Notes: generated by a model from the letters alone, not told the origin. Shown: positions 49,628 through 58,398, counted from the first letter of the stretch. The stretch: 64,000 bases of DNA from Deferribacter thermophilus (GCF_049472675.1 NZ_JAPNXM010000002.1:62001-126000), one strand, 5' to 3'. A program made the numbers and translations.

Positions 49628-51203
49628 TTTTACAAAATTGTTAGATCATATTGAAGAGTTAGTACTTATTATTGATGGAAGTTATAAAATACAATATGTT
49701 AATAATAACTTAAAAATACTAACAGATAAAGGGAAAGATGAAGTTTTAGATAAAAAATGTTATTCAGTTTTATTCAAGCGAACAGAACCTTGTGAAAACT
49801 GTCAGCTGGAAAGCTTAAAAAATAAAAAATTTGGTAAAGATATAGTCCATGATACTTTGAACTTTCGTGGTTTTAGAAAAATTTTAAGAAGTAGATTTGA
49901 GTATTTGGAAGAAGGTATATTTTTAGAAGTTATCAAAGACATAACTGACGAAAAGGTTTTGATTGATAAATTAACTCATCAAGCAAAGGAATTGAAGGCT
50001 AATAATGTCATTTTAAATTTAAAAAGGCAAGAAGTAGAAAGAAAACATCGATTTTTAAATAAGGTTGTAAATAGTATTAGTGACGGTTTATTGGTTGTAG
50101 AACAAGATTATTCTATAAATCTATTAAATTATAAAATGTCTGAGTTTGCTGGAAGAGCTTTAGATGATTTGAGCGAGAAGAAATGTTATAACACTTATGG
50201 ACTTGATGAACCATGTGAAGAGTGTCCAATGAAAGATCCTAAAATATCAAAAAGTGTGAGAAGGGTTAATGATAAAAATTTAACTGTATATTTTAATAAG
50301 TTTGAAAATTATATAGTCGAAAGTGTTAGAGATACTACTAAAGAGATTTACCTGCTAGATGAGATTAAGAGACAACAAAAAGAGTTGAAAGAAAAGCAGT
50401 ACCAGATGATGAAATTAAATGAAGATTTGCTTAAAATGAATGAGAAGCTTAAAAAAGCTCAAGAAGTAATAGATGAAGAGTTAAGACAGGTAGGTGAGAT
50501 TCAAGCTAGCCTTTTGCCTGATAAGCTACCTGAAATAAATGGTTTTGATTTTGGAGCATTTTATACCCCAGCAGAGCAAGCAGGTGGTGATTATTATGAT
50601 TGTATAGAAATGAGTAATAACTACTGGGGGTTTACAGTAGCTGATGTAAGTGGACATGGGATTCCTGCTGCAGTTATTATGGCTATTACAAGAGCTATAA
50701 TGAGATCATATACTTATGATGTGATTTCTGCAGCAGAAGCTTTAGGTATGGTTAATGAAATATTATGTGATAATATTTATACAAATGATTTTGTTACAAT
50801 GTTTTACCTTGTAATGAATGGGGTGACAGGGGAGTGCAATTTTGCCAGTGCAGGACATAATCCATTGTTATACTTTGATAAATCTGAAATTCTAGTCCGT
50901 AAAGTAACTGCTTCTGGCTTATTTCTTGGAGCCTTTGAAGAGGTGGAGTATGAGGAGGGAAGCTTTAAGATGGATGAAGGTGATATAGCCTTTATGTATA
51001 CTGATGGATTGGTAGAGGCTATGAATAAGAAAGATGAGCAGTACGGATATGATAGATTAATAAATAAAATAATTATGTTTCATAATGAGAAATGTGATGA
51101 TATAATAAAATATATAATAGAAGATGTAAAAGAGTTTACAGAGGGTAGACCTTTTGAGGATGATATAACGATTTTTGTTATAAAAAAAATGAGCGGAGGT
51201 TAA
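49614..51203 (+). CDS. PAS-PAS-PP2C (RsbU/SpoIIE-type) serine phosphatase
   Basis: A 529-residue cytosolic protein. Two PAS domains (about 8-110 and 145-240) each end with a cysteine cluster: KCYSVLFKRTEPCENCQ and KCYNTYGLDEPCEECP. A coiled coil (245-295) leads to a PP2C-type phosphatase with QASLLPDKLPEI, EQAGGDYYDC, VADVSGHGIPAAVIMA, SAGHNPLL and YTDGLVEAMN, carrying the metal-binding aspartates. Such enzymes dephosphorylate STAS anti-anti-sigma proteins; two STAS genes follow directly. No RsbW-type kinase gene is in the window. Confidence 0.87.
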   Translation: MVDINFTKLLDHIEELVLIIDGSYKIQYVNNNLKILTDKGKDEVLDKKCYSVLFKRTEPCENCQLESLKNKKFGKDIVHDTLNFRGFRKILRSRFEYLEEGIFLEVIKDITDEKVLIDKLTHQAKELKANNVILNLKRQEVERKHRFLNKVVNSISDGLLVVEQDYSINLLNYKMSEFAGRALDDLSEKKCYNTYGLDEPCEECPMKDPKISKSVRRVNDKNLTVYFNKFENYIVESVRDTTKEIYLLDEIKRQQKELKEKQYQMMKLNEDLLKMNEKLKKAQEVIDEELRQVGEIQASLLPDKLPEINGFDFGAFYTPAEQAGGDYYDCIEMSNNYWGFTVADVSGHGIPAAVIMAITRAIMRSYTYDVISAAEALGMVNEILCDNIYTNDFVTMFYLVMNGVTGECNFASAGHNPLLYFDKSEILVRKVTASGLFLGAFEEVEYEEGSFKMDEGDIAFMYTDGLVEAMNKKDEQYGYDRLINKIIMFHNEKCDDIIKYIIEDVKEFTEGRPFEDDITIFVIKKMSGG

Positions 51204-51204
51204 G

Positions 51205-51522
51205 ATGGATGTAAAAGATGTAAGTGGGAAAAAAGTTGTTTATCTTAAAGGTGAAATTAATGCACAAACTGGACAAAGTATGAAAGAAGAGGTTTTAAAG
51301 CTTTTTGAAAGTACAGATACAGTTGTACTATCTTTTAAAGGTGTAGTTTATATGAATAGTTCTGGTTTGAGGGAAATAATAGATTTGTATAAGAAAACAA
51401 ATAAAGAGAAGAAAAACTTAAAACTTTGTGAATTGTCCAATGATTTAAAAGAGATGTTTGCTTTTACTGGTTTGGATAAAGTTTTTAAAATATTTAATAG
51501 TGAAAGTGAAGCTTTGAGGTAG
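51205..51522 (+). CDS. STAS-domain anti-sigma factor antagonist
   Basis: A 105-residue single STAS domain. The phosphorylatable serine lies in VVYMNSSGLREII, and the N-terminal strand (VVYLKGEINAQTG) matches SpoIIAA/RsbV proteins. It starts 1 nt after the PP2C phosphatase, its probable activator. Partner switching could act on a sigma factor or on another protein in motility control. Confidence 0.87.
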   Translation: MDVKDVSGKKVVYLKGEINAQTGQSMKEEVLKLFESTDTVVLSFKGVVYMNSSGLREIIDLYKKTNKEKKNLKLCELSNDLKEMFAFTGLDKVFKIFNSESEALR

Positions 51523-51525
51523 TAT

Positions 51526-52944
51526 ATGTTATATGATTTAAAAATAACTGGTGATGAGGTAAAAATATATCTTTCATCAGAGATAAATGTAACTATTTTT
51601 AAAGAGATTATTGAAAAATTAAAGAATCATGAAAATATCAAAGTGGTAAAACTTGACTTGAGTAGAGTAGAATATATTCAAAGTAAGGTTTTAGCTGGAT
51701 TTATTCAGCTGAATAAATATTGTGTGGAGAATGGAATAGAATTCTTTATAGTTAACGCTAATGAAACAATTTTACAACTATTTGAGTTAACAAATCTATC
51801 ATCAGTTTTCAAAGTTGATGTGGATTTTAGCTCTTACAACCCAGAAGAATTAATCAGTTTTTTTGAAGATGTTGAATTGGCAGATAAATTGTCAGACTAT
51901 ATTAGCGAAAATTATAATGATGAATTTAAGACCTTAATGAAGAAGCTGATCAAATCTGATGACCCTATATTGAAAGAGTATGCCATATTGACCGTTGGTA
52001 AAGCTGGTGATCTAGACTTTTTAGACGAGGTTAGAAGTGCTTTAAATGATGATGTGGGTAATGTCATAAAAGCAGCTATTACAGTTTTAGGATGGTTTCA
52101 AGATTTTGAAAGTAAAGAGAAAATATATGAGTTTTTAGAAAGTGAGTTTATAGATGTTGCTGAATCTGCTGCGGCTACGATAGCTTTGCTATCTGATGAG
52201 AATGATGCTGATAGATTAAAAGAGCTTTTAAATAGTCAAGATGAAAGGCTTAGAAAAATTGCAATTCAGGCACTTACTTTGATAAATGATGATAAATCTT
52301 ATGAAATTTTGAAGGAAGAATTAGAAAAAGAGAATAATGATTATTTGTTGGCTTATATACTAAAAATGTTATCCTTTTTTAGAAAGGAAGAGGTATCAGA
52401 TATTATTTTTAAATATTTATCTCACCCTTCAAATATTGTTAGAGAAACCGCAGCATCTTCATTAGTTAGAATTAATGCAGTAGATAAGGTAGATGATATA
52501 TTAAAGTTGGTAAATGACTCAGATAGTATGGTTGCATATTTTGCTGTAAAAGCTATAGGAGAGCTTTGTAAAAGTGAAAATTGTGTTGAAACTTTAATCT
52601 CTGTTTATCACACTGTTCCTGAAAATGTCAAATTGGCGATTGTGGAAGCATTGGGAAAGATAGGGATCGATGTCTCTGACTTTTTATATCAATGTTTATC
52701 TGAAAAAAATGAAGATTTAAGAAAAGAAGCTCTTAATTCACTGTTTTTATTACAAGCAGACAATTTGAGAGATATAGCTGAAGAATGTTTAAAGGATAAA
52801 AGTTGGTTGGTGAGATATAAAGCAGTAGAGGTTTTATCACAAATTAGAGACAATGATATTGAAACTGTTCTGAGGTTGCATTTGGAAAATGAAGATAACA
52901 AGTTTGTTAAGGAGAAAATTTACCAAGTTTTAGGTGAGTTATGA
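51526..52944 (+). CDS. STAS-like domain fused to HEAT repeats
   Basis: A 472-residue protein. Residues 1-100 resemble a second STAS domain (VKLDLSRVEYIQSKVLAGFIQLNKY in parts) with a serine near the switch position. From about 130 to the end there are roughly ten helical HEAT-like repeats, for example DPILKEYAILTVGKAGD, NVIKAAITVLGWF, SMVAYFAVKAIGEL and WLVRYKAVEVLSQIRD. The fusion suggests a scaffold that reads the phosphorylation state in the phosphatase/STAS system. It overlaps cheR by 4 bp. Confidence 0.72.
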   Translation: MLYDLKITGDEVKIYLSSEINVTIFKEIIEKLKNHENIKVVKLDLSRVEYIQSKVLAGFIQLNKYCVENGIEFFIVNANETILQLFELTNLSSVFKVDVDFSSYNPEELISFFEDVELADKLSDYISENYNDEFKTLMKKLIKSDDPILKEYAILTVGKAGDLDFLDEVRSALNDDVGNVIKAAITVLGWFQDFESKEKIYEFLESEFIDVAESAAATIALLSDENDADRLKELLNSQDERLRKIAIQALTLINDDKSYEILKEELEKENNDYLLAYILKMLSFFRKEEVSDIIFKYLSHPSNIVRETAASSLVRINAVDKVDDILKLVNDSDSMVAYFAVKAIGELCKSENCVETLISVYHTVPENVKLAIVEALGKIGIDVSDFLYQCLSEKNEDLRKEALNSLFLLQADNLRDIAEECLKDKSWLVRYKAVEVLSQIRDNDIETVLRLHLENEDNKFVKEKIYQVLGEL

Positions 52945-53774
52945 TTCAAACAGGTATTATAAAAATAAAAGATGAAGAATTTTTTGAGTTAGCAGATTTG
53001 ATTTTTAAACATTCAGGGATAACTTTTACTATTAATAAAAAATATTTGATTGAAAATAGGTTATCAAGACTTTTGCATGAGCTTAACTTTACATCTTATA
53101 AAGATTATATCTATTATCTTAAATATAATATAAAAGGTAAAAGTGAAATACAACGACTTATTAATTTAGTAACAATTAATGAAACATATTTTTTTAGAGA
53201 AAGAGGGCAAATTGATTATTTGGTTGAAAAGGTAATTCCTGATCTTATTTTAAAAGGTAAAAGAAGTATAAAAATATTGTCAGCTGCATGTTCAACTGGT
53301 GAAGAACCTTACAGTATAGCAATTGCATTGAAAGAGAAAAAACTTACTGAAAAAGTCCGCATTGATATTATTGGTGTAGATATTAATACTGATGTAATAA
53401 AGACTGCTCAAGAAGGGATTTATAGATCAGTTTCTTTTAGAGGGGTTAATCCTCAAATTATTTCTAAATATTTTAAGAAGGAAGAGTTAAATTATCTTTT
53501 ATCAGATGAAATAAAAAAAATGGTTAGATTTATGCAGGGTAATCTAACAGATAAATTATTATATCTAAAAATTGGCAAGTGTGATGTTATTTTTTGTAGA
53601 AATGTTTTGATATATTTTGATATTGATACCAAAAAGGTTGTGATAGAGCATTTTTACAACAATCTTAACACTCCTGGATTTTTATTTTTAGGTCATTCTG
53701 AAACATTAAATAGATTAAATAATAATTTTGAAATGGAAAACTTTAAAACTGGTATAGTCTATAAAAAGGGGTAA
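52941..53774 (+). CDS. cheR: Chemoreceptor methyltransferase CheR
   Basis: Methylates glutamates on chemoreceptors with SAM, 277 residues. The N-terminal helical domain includes SGITFTINKKYLIENRLSRLL in parts and VTINETYFFRE. The SAM-binding part has ILSAACSTGEEPYSIAIAL, GVDINTDVIKTAQEG and DVIFCRNVLIYFD, and the end has FLFLGHSETLN. All family landmarks are present. The following gene starts 3 nt later. Confidence 0.95.
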   Translation: MIQTGIIKIKDEEFFELADLIFKHSGITFTINKKYLIENRLSRLLHELNFTSYKDYIYYLKYNIKGKSEIQRLINLVTINETYFFRERGQIDYLVEKVIPDLILKGKRSIKILSAACSTGEEPYSIAIALKEKKLTEKVRIDIIGVDINTDVIKTAQEGIYRSVSFRGVNPQIISKYFKKEELNYLLSDEIKKMVRFMQGNLTDKLLYLKIGKCDVIFCRNVLIYFDIDTKKVVIEHFYNNLNTPGFLFLGHSETLNRLNNNFEMENFKTGIVYKKG

Positions 53775-53777
53775 TAT

Positions 53778-54086
53778 TTGACTGGAATAGGTCCAAAAGA
53801 TTTACAACACATTGTAGGTAAGATTAATTACCCTGAAAAAGTTCAGGATGTGATGGATAAGAATAGCTTAAATAAAGGTGCTTTTGTTGCAAAAGAGTTT
53901 ACAGAACAAAATCTTAATAATCTTTCGTTGGTGGTAAATATTGAAAATGCTAAAATGCCTATAATTGAAAAAAAGAAAGAAAAGGAAATTTTAAGGAAGC
54001 TTAAAAGTAGAAGAAAGAGTATAAGAAAGAAAAAAATCTCGGTAATAGAAGAAGATGCTGGTAGAATTATAGATACAGAGGGGTAA
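53778..54086 (+). CDS. Small basic protein in the chemotaxis operon, unknown function
   Basis: A 102-residue protein beginning at TTG 53778 with AAAAGGGG about 7 nt upstream. The N-terminus TGIGPKDLQHIVGKI is followed by a region with few hydrophobic stretches and a very basic tail (KLKSRRKSIRKKK). There is no membrane segment or known motif. The basic tail could bind nucleic acid or acidic phospholipid. Its placement between cheR and the PilZ-like gene, with gaps of 1-3 nt, shows operon membership only. Confidence 0.5.
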   Translation: MTGIGPKDLQHIVGKINYPEKVQDVMDKNSLNKGAFVAKEFTEQNLNNLSLVVNIENAKMPIIEKKKEKEILRKLKSRRKSIRKKKISVIEEDAGRIIDTEG

Positions 54087-54087
54087 G

Positions 54088-54873
54088 ATGAACAAAGTTA
54101 TACTAAAAATCTATCAAGATGATGATGTAAGGACAGTTTATGCTGTTTTTGTAGATAACAAAAACTTCGGTATAAGATCCAACGGATTAACAGAAGAACT
54201 TTTGATTAACTCACTAAGAATTCACGCTTTGTGGTATGAAGGTGATGTATTGATTGGAGCAGATGTGGAATTTATCAGAAGAGACAAAGATACTTATTAT
54301 TTTAAAATAATATCTGAAATTGAAAAAGGGTTAAAGAGAGAACATTATAGGATTGATTACAAAGGTAAATACCGAATAAAGCTGATAGATATCGATTCAC
54401 TAAACGATTTTAAAAGATTGGTGGATAGAAAAAGTGTTCAAGCAAAATCTACTATGGCAAATAAAATAAAAAATATTATTCAAAAAGAAACCACTAGTAT
54501 GCAGTACATTTTAAGATTTTTATTAGAAATTGATAATAAACTGGATTTAATAATTGAGCAACTATCAAGCCGAGAGATAGATTTAGAGTTTTTAGAAGTT
54601 GATGCTGTTGATATCAGTGGTGGTGGTATCGGGTTTTTTTCAAGTGAAGCGATTGATAAAAATCTTTATTTGTATATTGAGGGGGATATAAGGGAATCTT
54701 TAAATAGAGTAAAGTTTTTTGCAGTAGGAAAGATAGTTTCTGAGTTTAAAACCTCTAAAGGTTATATCTATGGAGTTGAATTTATTTATATCGATAATGA
54801 GTTGAGAGAAGACATAATAAGGTATGTGTTTGAAAGGGATCGTGAGTTAATTAAAAAATCTATACACGAATAA
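54088..54873 (+). CDS. PilZ-like protein with a helical insertion
   Basis: A 261-residue protein with both c-di-GMP-binding PilZ motifs: RxxxR as R84-E-H-Y-R88 and DxSxxG as D175-I-S-G-G-G180. These usually lie about 20-30 residues apart, but here about 85 residues separate them, with a helical stretch at about 110-160. The N-terminal 80 residues may be a YcgR-N-like strand domain. The likely role is c-di-GMP control of motility, fitting the operon. The insertion recalls PilZ variants that oligomerise through an extra helix. Confidence 0.7.
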   Translation: MNKVILKIYQDDDVRTVYAVFVDNKNFGIRSNGLTEELLINSLRIHALWYEGDVLIGADVEFIRRDKDTYYFKIISEIEKGLKREHYRIDYKGKYRIKLIDIDSLNDFKRLVDRKSVQAKSTMANKIKNIIQKETTSMQYILRFLLEIDNKLDLIIEQLSSREIDLEFLEVDAVDISGGGIGFFSSEAIDKNLYLYIEGDIRESLNRVKFFAVGKIVSEFKTSKGYIYGVEFIYIDNELREDIIRYVFERDRELIKKSIHE

Positions 54874-54884
54874 AAAGGGGTAAT

Positions 54885-55310
54885 ATGGATTTTGGCTTAG
54901 TATTGATTATAGCATTTATTCTTATTGGAATTTTATACTTACTGTTTTTCATTTTATTTATAAAACTTCACCGTATCGAAAATAAGTTAATTAATATCTC
55001 CTATGAGGATATAAATTTTTTGGTAAATGAATTAAAAGAGTTAATTATTGAAAGTGAAAGAGTATCAGAAAAATTGGAAAACAGCATCAGGGAAAAAGAA
55101 TCCTTATTAGAAGATTTGGTGGATTTGGTTGATACAAAATTAAACAAATATGAAATGATAGAGAGCAAAATTGAAAACGAAAAAAGTTTAAAAGAGAAGA
55201 TATTGGAGTTGTATAAAAGTGGAAGACAGTTAACAGAGATAGCCAAAGAGTTAAATATATCTGTTACTGAGGTAAACTTAGTTATTAAAATGCTAAATGA
55301 AAATAAATAA
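54885..55310 (+). CDS. Membrane-anchored coiled-coil protein with C-terminal HTH (DUF2802-like)
   Basis: A 141-residue protein: an N-terminal membrane helix (about 4-27), a coiled coil (about 35-105) and a small C-terminal helix-turn-helix-like end, ILELYKSGRQLTEIAKELNISVTEVNLVIKML given here in parts. This resembles DUF2802 proteins found at the end of polar-flagellum chemotaxis operons in Gammaproteobacteria. Function is unknown. The next gene overlaps by 14 bp. Confidence 0.65.
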   Translation: MDFGLVLIIAFILIGILYLLFFILFIKLHRIENKLINISYEDINFLVNELKELIIESERVSEKLENSIREKESLLEDLVDLVDTKLNKYEMIESKIENEKSLKEKILELYKSGRQLTEIAKELNISVTEVNLVIKMLNENK

Positions 55311-56130
55311 CACTAATCTTTCTAAAATAGTTAGCAATAAAGAGCCTAAGTTACAAACTGGTGAAATTGTAAGCGTAAAATTGTTAAAACTTTTAGAAAA
55401 TAATACTTATTTGGTTAGTATAAAAGGTAAAATATTAAGAGCTATTATTAATTCGGAGCTTGCCTTAAGTAAGTTTAAAGCTGAAGTTGTAAAGCTTGAA
55501 CCTGTTTTAGAATTAAAAATAATTAAGGAGCCTTTACAAAAATTAGATCCTATAAAGCTCAAAGGGGTATTAATTAAATTTAGCAAAAGTGAGATATTTG
55601 ATTTTTTAAAAAAATTGGAAAACTTCGATTTAAAGCGTATAGATAAAGATGAAATATTTAAATTGATAAAAAACTCAGGGTTATTTTTAGAAAAAAAGAT
55701 TTTAAATGATGAAAATGTATTAGATGATGCAAAATATTTTCTGATTAAAAAAGATTTAGGTGATATTATAACTAAGTTGCAAATTAATTATTTGATAAAT
55801 AATGAAATGATTATCCCTTTTAAATCAAACAAATACGATATAAAAGATGGTGCTATAAAAGTTAGTAAAAAAGGTGGAAATTTTTATATTGCTATATTTG
55901 CGAAATTTTCTGAAATTGGTGATGTTCTTATAAGGCTTTATTCGCCAGAAAAGGGTATAATTTATGTAAAATTATTTACGGGAATCTCTTTTAAAGATTT
56001 ATTTAGAGAACTAAAGTTAAAATCTATTAAAATTGAATGGTATCCACTTGAAAACAATATAATAAATGACGAATTTAATTTTGAAGAAAAGCTTTATAGC
56101 TCTATAGGGAAGTTTGAAACAATAATCTAA
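55297..56130 (+). CDS. Hypothetical protein, possibly a divergent FliK-like hook-length protein
   Basis: A 277-residue protein that closes the long motility run. The opening (GEIVSVKLLKLLENNTYLVSIKGK in parts) resembles the beta-rich start seen in some FliK-like or flagellar end-of-operon proteins. The C-terminal 80 residues are predicted strand-helix mixed (IYVKLFTGISFKDLFREL). No Gln/Pro-rich middle typical of FliK is present, so the call is tentative. Its stop overlaps tail to tail by 4 bp with feoA on the other strand. Confidence 0.45.
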   Translation: MKINNTNLSKIVSNKEPKLQTGEIVSVKLLKLLENNTYLVSIKGKILRAIINSELALSKFKAEVVKLEPVLELKIIKEPLQKLDPIKLKGVLIKFSKSEIFDFLKKLENFDLKRIDKDEIFKLIKNSGLFLEKKILNDENVLDDAKYFLIKKDLGDIITKLQINYLINNEMIIPFKSNKYDIKDGAIKVSKKGGNFYIAIFAKFSEIGDVLIRLYSPEKGIIYVKLFTGISFKDLFRELKLKSIKIEWYPLENNIINDEFNFEEKLYSSIGKFETII

Positions 56131-56348
56131 TCAATTTCTTTAACAATTATTTTAGTAGCAAGTTCATTATCCACTGCAAAAGAAGAGTTAAAAACCTCAA
56201 AAATAATCATAGGTTTTTTTTGTAGAATTTTTAGTTTCAGCCCTGGTAAGATCCCGATAGAGCATATTTTTTTTAAAGCGCTTGAATCACTTTTATCTAT
56301 TTCAGTGACAATATAATTTTTATTTTCACAAGCATCGATTAATTTCAT
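56127..56348 (-). CDS. feoA: Ferrous iron transport protein FeoA
   Basis: A 73-residue SH3-like FeoA domain that modulates the FeoB transporter. Family segments: SALKKICSIGILPGLKLKIL and FEVFNSSFAVDNELATKIIV. It is translated after feoB, sharing one base at TAATG, which reverses the common feoA-feoB order. The 3' end overlaps the convergent FliK-like gene by 4 bp, leaving no space for a separate terminator. Confidence 0.88.
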   Translation of the reverse strand: MKLIDACENKNYIVTEIDKSDSSALKKICSIGILPGLKLKILQKKPMIIFEVFNSSFAVDNELATKIIVKEID

Positions 56349-58285
56349 TAGAACCCTCCAATATTTAAAATTATATTTAAAAGTATCCCAACAATAAATG
56401 CAAAAGGTATTACCAAAAAGAATATAAACATTGCAGTTTTAAATCCTCTCTCTTTTATCATTACTGATAGTTGTGCAATACATGGGACAAATAGAGTTAA
56501 AATTACACTTGCTACTATAAGATTTTTTATTGTTAAAGTGTTTTGGATATCATATAATCCTGCAGCACCAAAGTCTCTTCTGAAAAATCCGTATAGAAAA
56601 ATTTCCCCCATTTTTTCAGGAAGACCTGCTAATTTTGCAGGAAATGAGAGAATATATGATAAAATATCAAATAATTTGGTTATTTTACCAATCCAGATTA
56701 AGATTGATGCTAAAATAAATAAAGGGATTACTTCTACTGCATACCATTTAAGTCTAGAGAAGGTTTTTAACAAAACATTTTTTAAATTTGGCATTCTTAA
56801 TGGAGGAACTTCCATAAAAAAGCTTGCACCAGCACCCTTTGTATATTTTTTTAATATGAATCCACTAATAACAAAAACAATTAGTATAGTTAGAAACCAT
56901 ATTACTAATGCTGAAAAACTGTTTTCAAAAAGTCCTAAAATAACTCCTAACTGAGCTGAACATGGAATTGTTAGTGCAAGTAAAAATGTAACTAATAAGC
57001 GCTCCCTTTTTGTTTCTAAAGTTCTTGTAACAACTGTTGCCATTGTACCGCAACCTAATCCAAGCACAAGTGGTATTATTGACCTACCGCTTAATCCAAT
57101 CTTTTTCATAGATTTGTCTAATATTATTGATAATCTTACAAGATAGCCAGAATCTTCTAATAAAGAAAACATGAAAAAGAAGGTCGAGACTACTGGTAAC
57201 ACTATGGCAATTGCATATCTTATTCCAAGGGTTATTATACCATAGTCTCCAGCAAAAAGATTAAAAAATATCGAATTTCCAAGTACCTTATGAAATAAGT
57301 TATTAATATATGGATTTATATTTTCTTCAAAAATTTTTGTTTCAATAAAGTCAACTAATGTGCCTGCCCCAAATTGACCAACAAATTTATAAAAGCCATA
57401 ATAAAGAATTAAAATAACAGCTAAATAACCAAAAATAGGATGCAGAGTGAATTTATCAAGATAAAACTTAATTTTTGAATTCTTGTTAGCACCATTGCTA
57501 TGGAAATGTTCTGCACATAATTCTTGAGAGATTTTTAACCTATTTGTCGCAATTTCAATATGAATATCATCAGATATATTATTTATAATTTTTTCTATTT
57601 CGCTAAAATTTATTTCATTATTTTTCACCATATCTATTATATCTGAATCTTTTTGGATTAATAATAATGCTATACTTCTTTTTGAAAGTGGGTATTCATC
57701 TTTCAAAAGATTTGTTATTTTTGTGATAAGCATTTCAATATAATCAGAATATTTAAAATCTAATGGTTGAAAATTATATCTTTTTTCAACCACACTGATA
57801 ATTCTTGTCATTAAATTATCCGTGCCCTTATTTTTAATAGCAGATGTTTTTACTACTGGTATCCCTAAATCATGCTCAAGGTGTGTTATATTTATTTCCA
57901 TCCCTTCACATTCTAATTCATCATACATGTTTAATACAAGTATGGTAGGTAGTCCAGCTTCAATAAACTGAATTGTTAAAGGTAACATCCTTGCTATATT
58001 TTTTGCATCTACAACATGAAGTATACAATCATAATCTCTTTTTAATATCATTTCTTTAGTTACTTTTTCTTCTTCAGTTATAGTGTTGAAATTGTAAAAA
58101 CCAGGTGTATCAATAAATTCTATTTCATGATGAGAGCCTACATTGGTTTTGCCTTTAAAAATAGAAACAGTTGTACCAGGATAGTTTGAAACTGAGGCAT
58201 ATTTTTTTGTAAGATTGTAAAATAAGGCACTTTTACCTACATTTGGATTCCCCACTAAAAGAACTCTATACTCCTTTTTATGCAT
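56348..58285 (-). CDS. feoB: Ferrous iron transporter FeoB
   Basis: GTP-dependent Fe(II) uptake protein of the inner membrane, 645 residues. The start is ATG at 58285 behind AAGGAGGT; a TTG at 58303 is upstream of that site and unlikely. The N-terminal G domain has GNPNVGKSALF (G1), SNYPGTTVS (G2), DTPGFYN (G3) and LNMYDE (G4). Two gate regions of the membrane part show SGRSIIPLVLGLGCGTMA and the mirrored C-terminal helices. It is shorter than the 773-residue E. coli protein but complete. Confidence 0.96.
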   Translation of the reverse strand: MHKKEYRVLLVGNPNVGKSALFYNLTKKYASVSNYPGTTVSIFKGKTNVGSHHEIEFIDTPGFYNFNTITEEEKVTKEMILKRDYDCILHVVDAKNIARMLPLTIQFIEAGLPTILVLNMYDELECEGMEINITHLEHDLGIPVVKTSAIKNKGTDNLMTRIISVVEKRYNFQPLDFKYSDYIEMLITKITNLLKDEYPLSKRSIALLLIQKDSDIIDMVKNNEINFSEIEKIINNISDDIHIEIATNRLKISQELCAEHFHSNGANKNSKIKFYLDKFTLHPIFGYLAVILILYYGFYKFVGQFGAGTLVDFIETKIFEENINPYINNLFHKVLGNSIFFNLFAGDYGIITLGIRYAIAIVLPVVSTFFFMFSLLEDSGYLVRLSIILDKSMKKIGLSGRSIIPLVLGLGCGTMATVVTRTLETKRERLLVTFLLALTIPCSAQLGVILGLFENSFSALVIWFLTILIVFVISGFILKKYTKGAGASFFMEVPPLRMPNLKNVLLKTFSRLKWYAVEVIPLFILASILIWIGKITKLFDILSYILSFPAKLAGLPEKMGEIFLYGFFRRDFGAAGLYDIQNTLTIKNLIVASVILTLFVPCIAQLSVMIKERGFKTAMFIFFLVIPFAFIVGILLNIILNIGGF

Positions 58286-58304
58286 AAGTACCTCCTTCGT
58301 CAAA

Positions 58305-58335
58305 GTTAGATATATCTAACATTATTTTTTGTCAA
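58305..58335 (-). promoter_or_regulatory. feoBA promoter with perfect palindromic operator over the -10
   Basis: On the minus strand: TTGACA (58335-58330), 17 nt, TATCTA (58312-58307). The 16-bp perfect palindrome GTTAGATATATCTAAC (58305-58320) covers the -10. Its TTAG...CTAA ends are like operators of DtxR/IdeR/MntR-family metal repressors; a classical Fur box is not seen. Iron repression is the natural inference. Confidence 0.65.
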
Positions 58336-58363
58336 TAGTTTTATTCCAGTTAGTGAAATTTAT

Positions 58364-58392
58364 TTGCAATTTAATGAATAAAATATTATAAC
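58364..58392 (+). promoter_or_regulatory. Promoter of the amidoligase-like pair, predicted leaderless
   Basis: TTGCAA at 58364-58369, 17 nt, TATAAC at 58387-58392. The expected first transcribed base is about 58399, the A of the ATG. No Shine-Dalgarno sequence precedes the ATG. Confidence 0.55.
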
Positions 58393-58398
58393 TTTAGC

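Noticed and set aside
49614..51203. Histidine kinase call for the PAS-PAS protein
   Set aside because: There is no HisKA or HATPase motif; the C-terminus has PP2C-type GGDYYD, DVSGHG and YTDG motifs.
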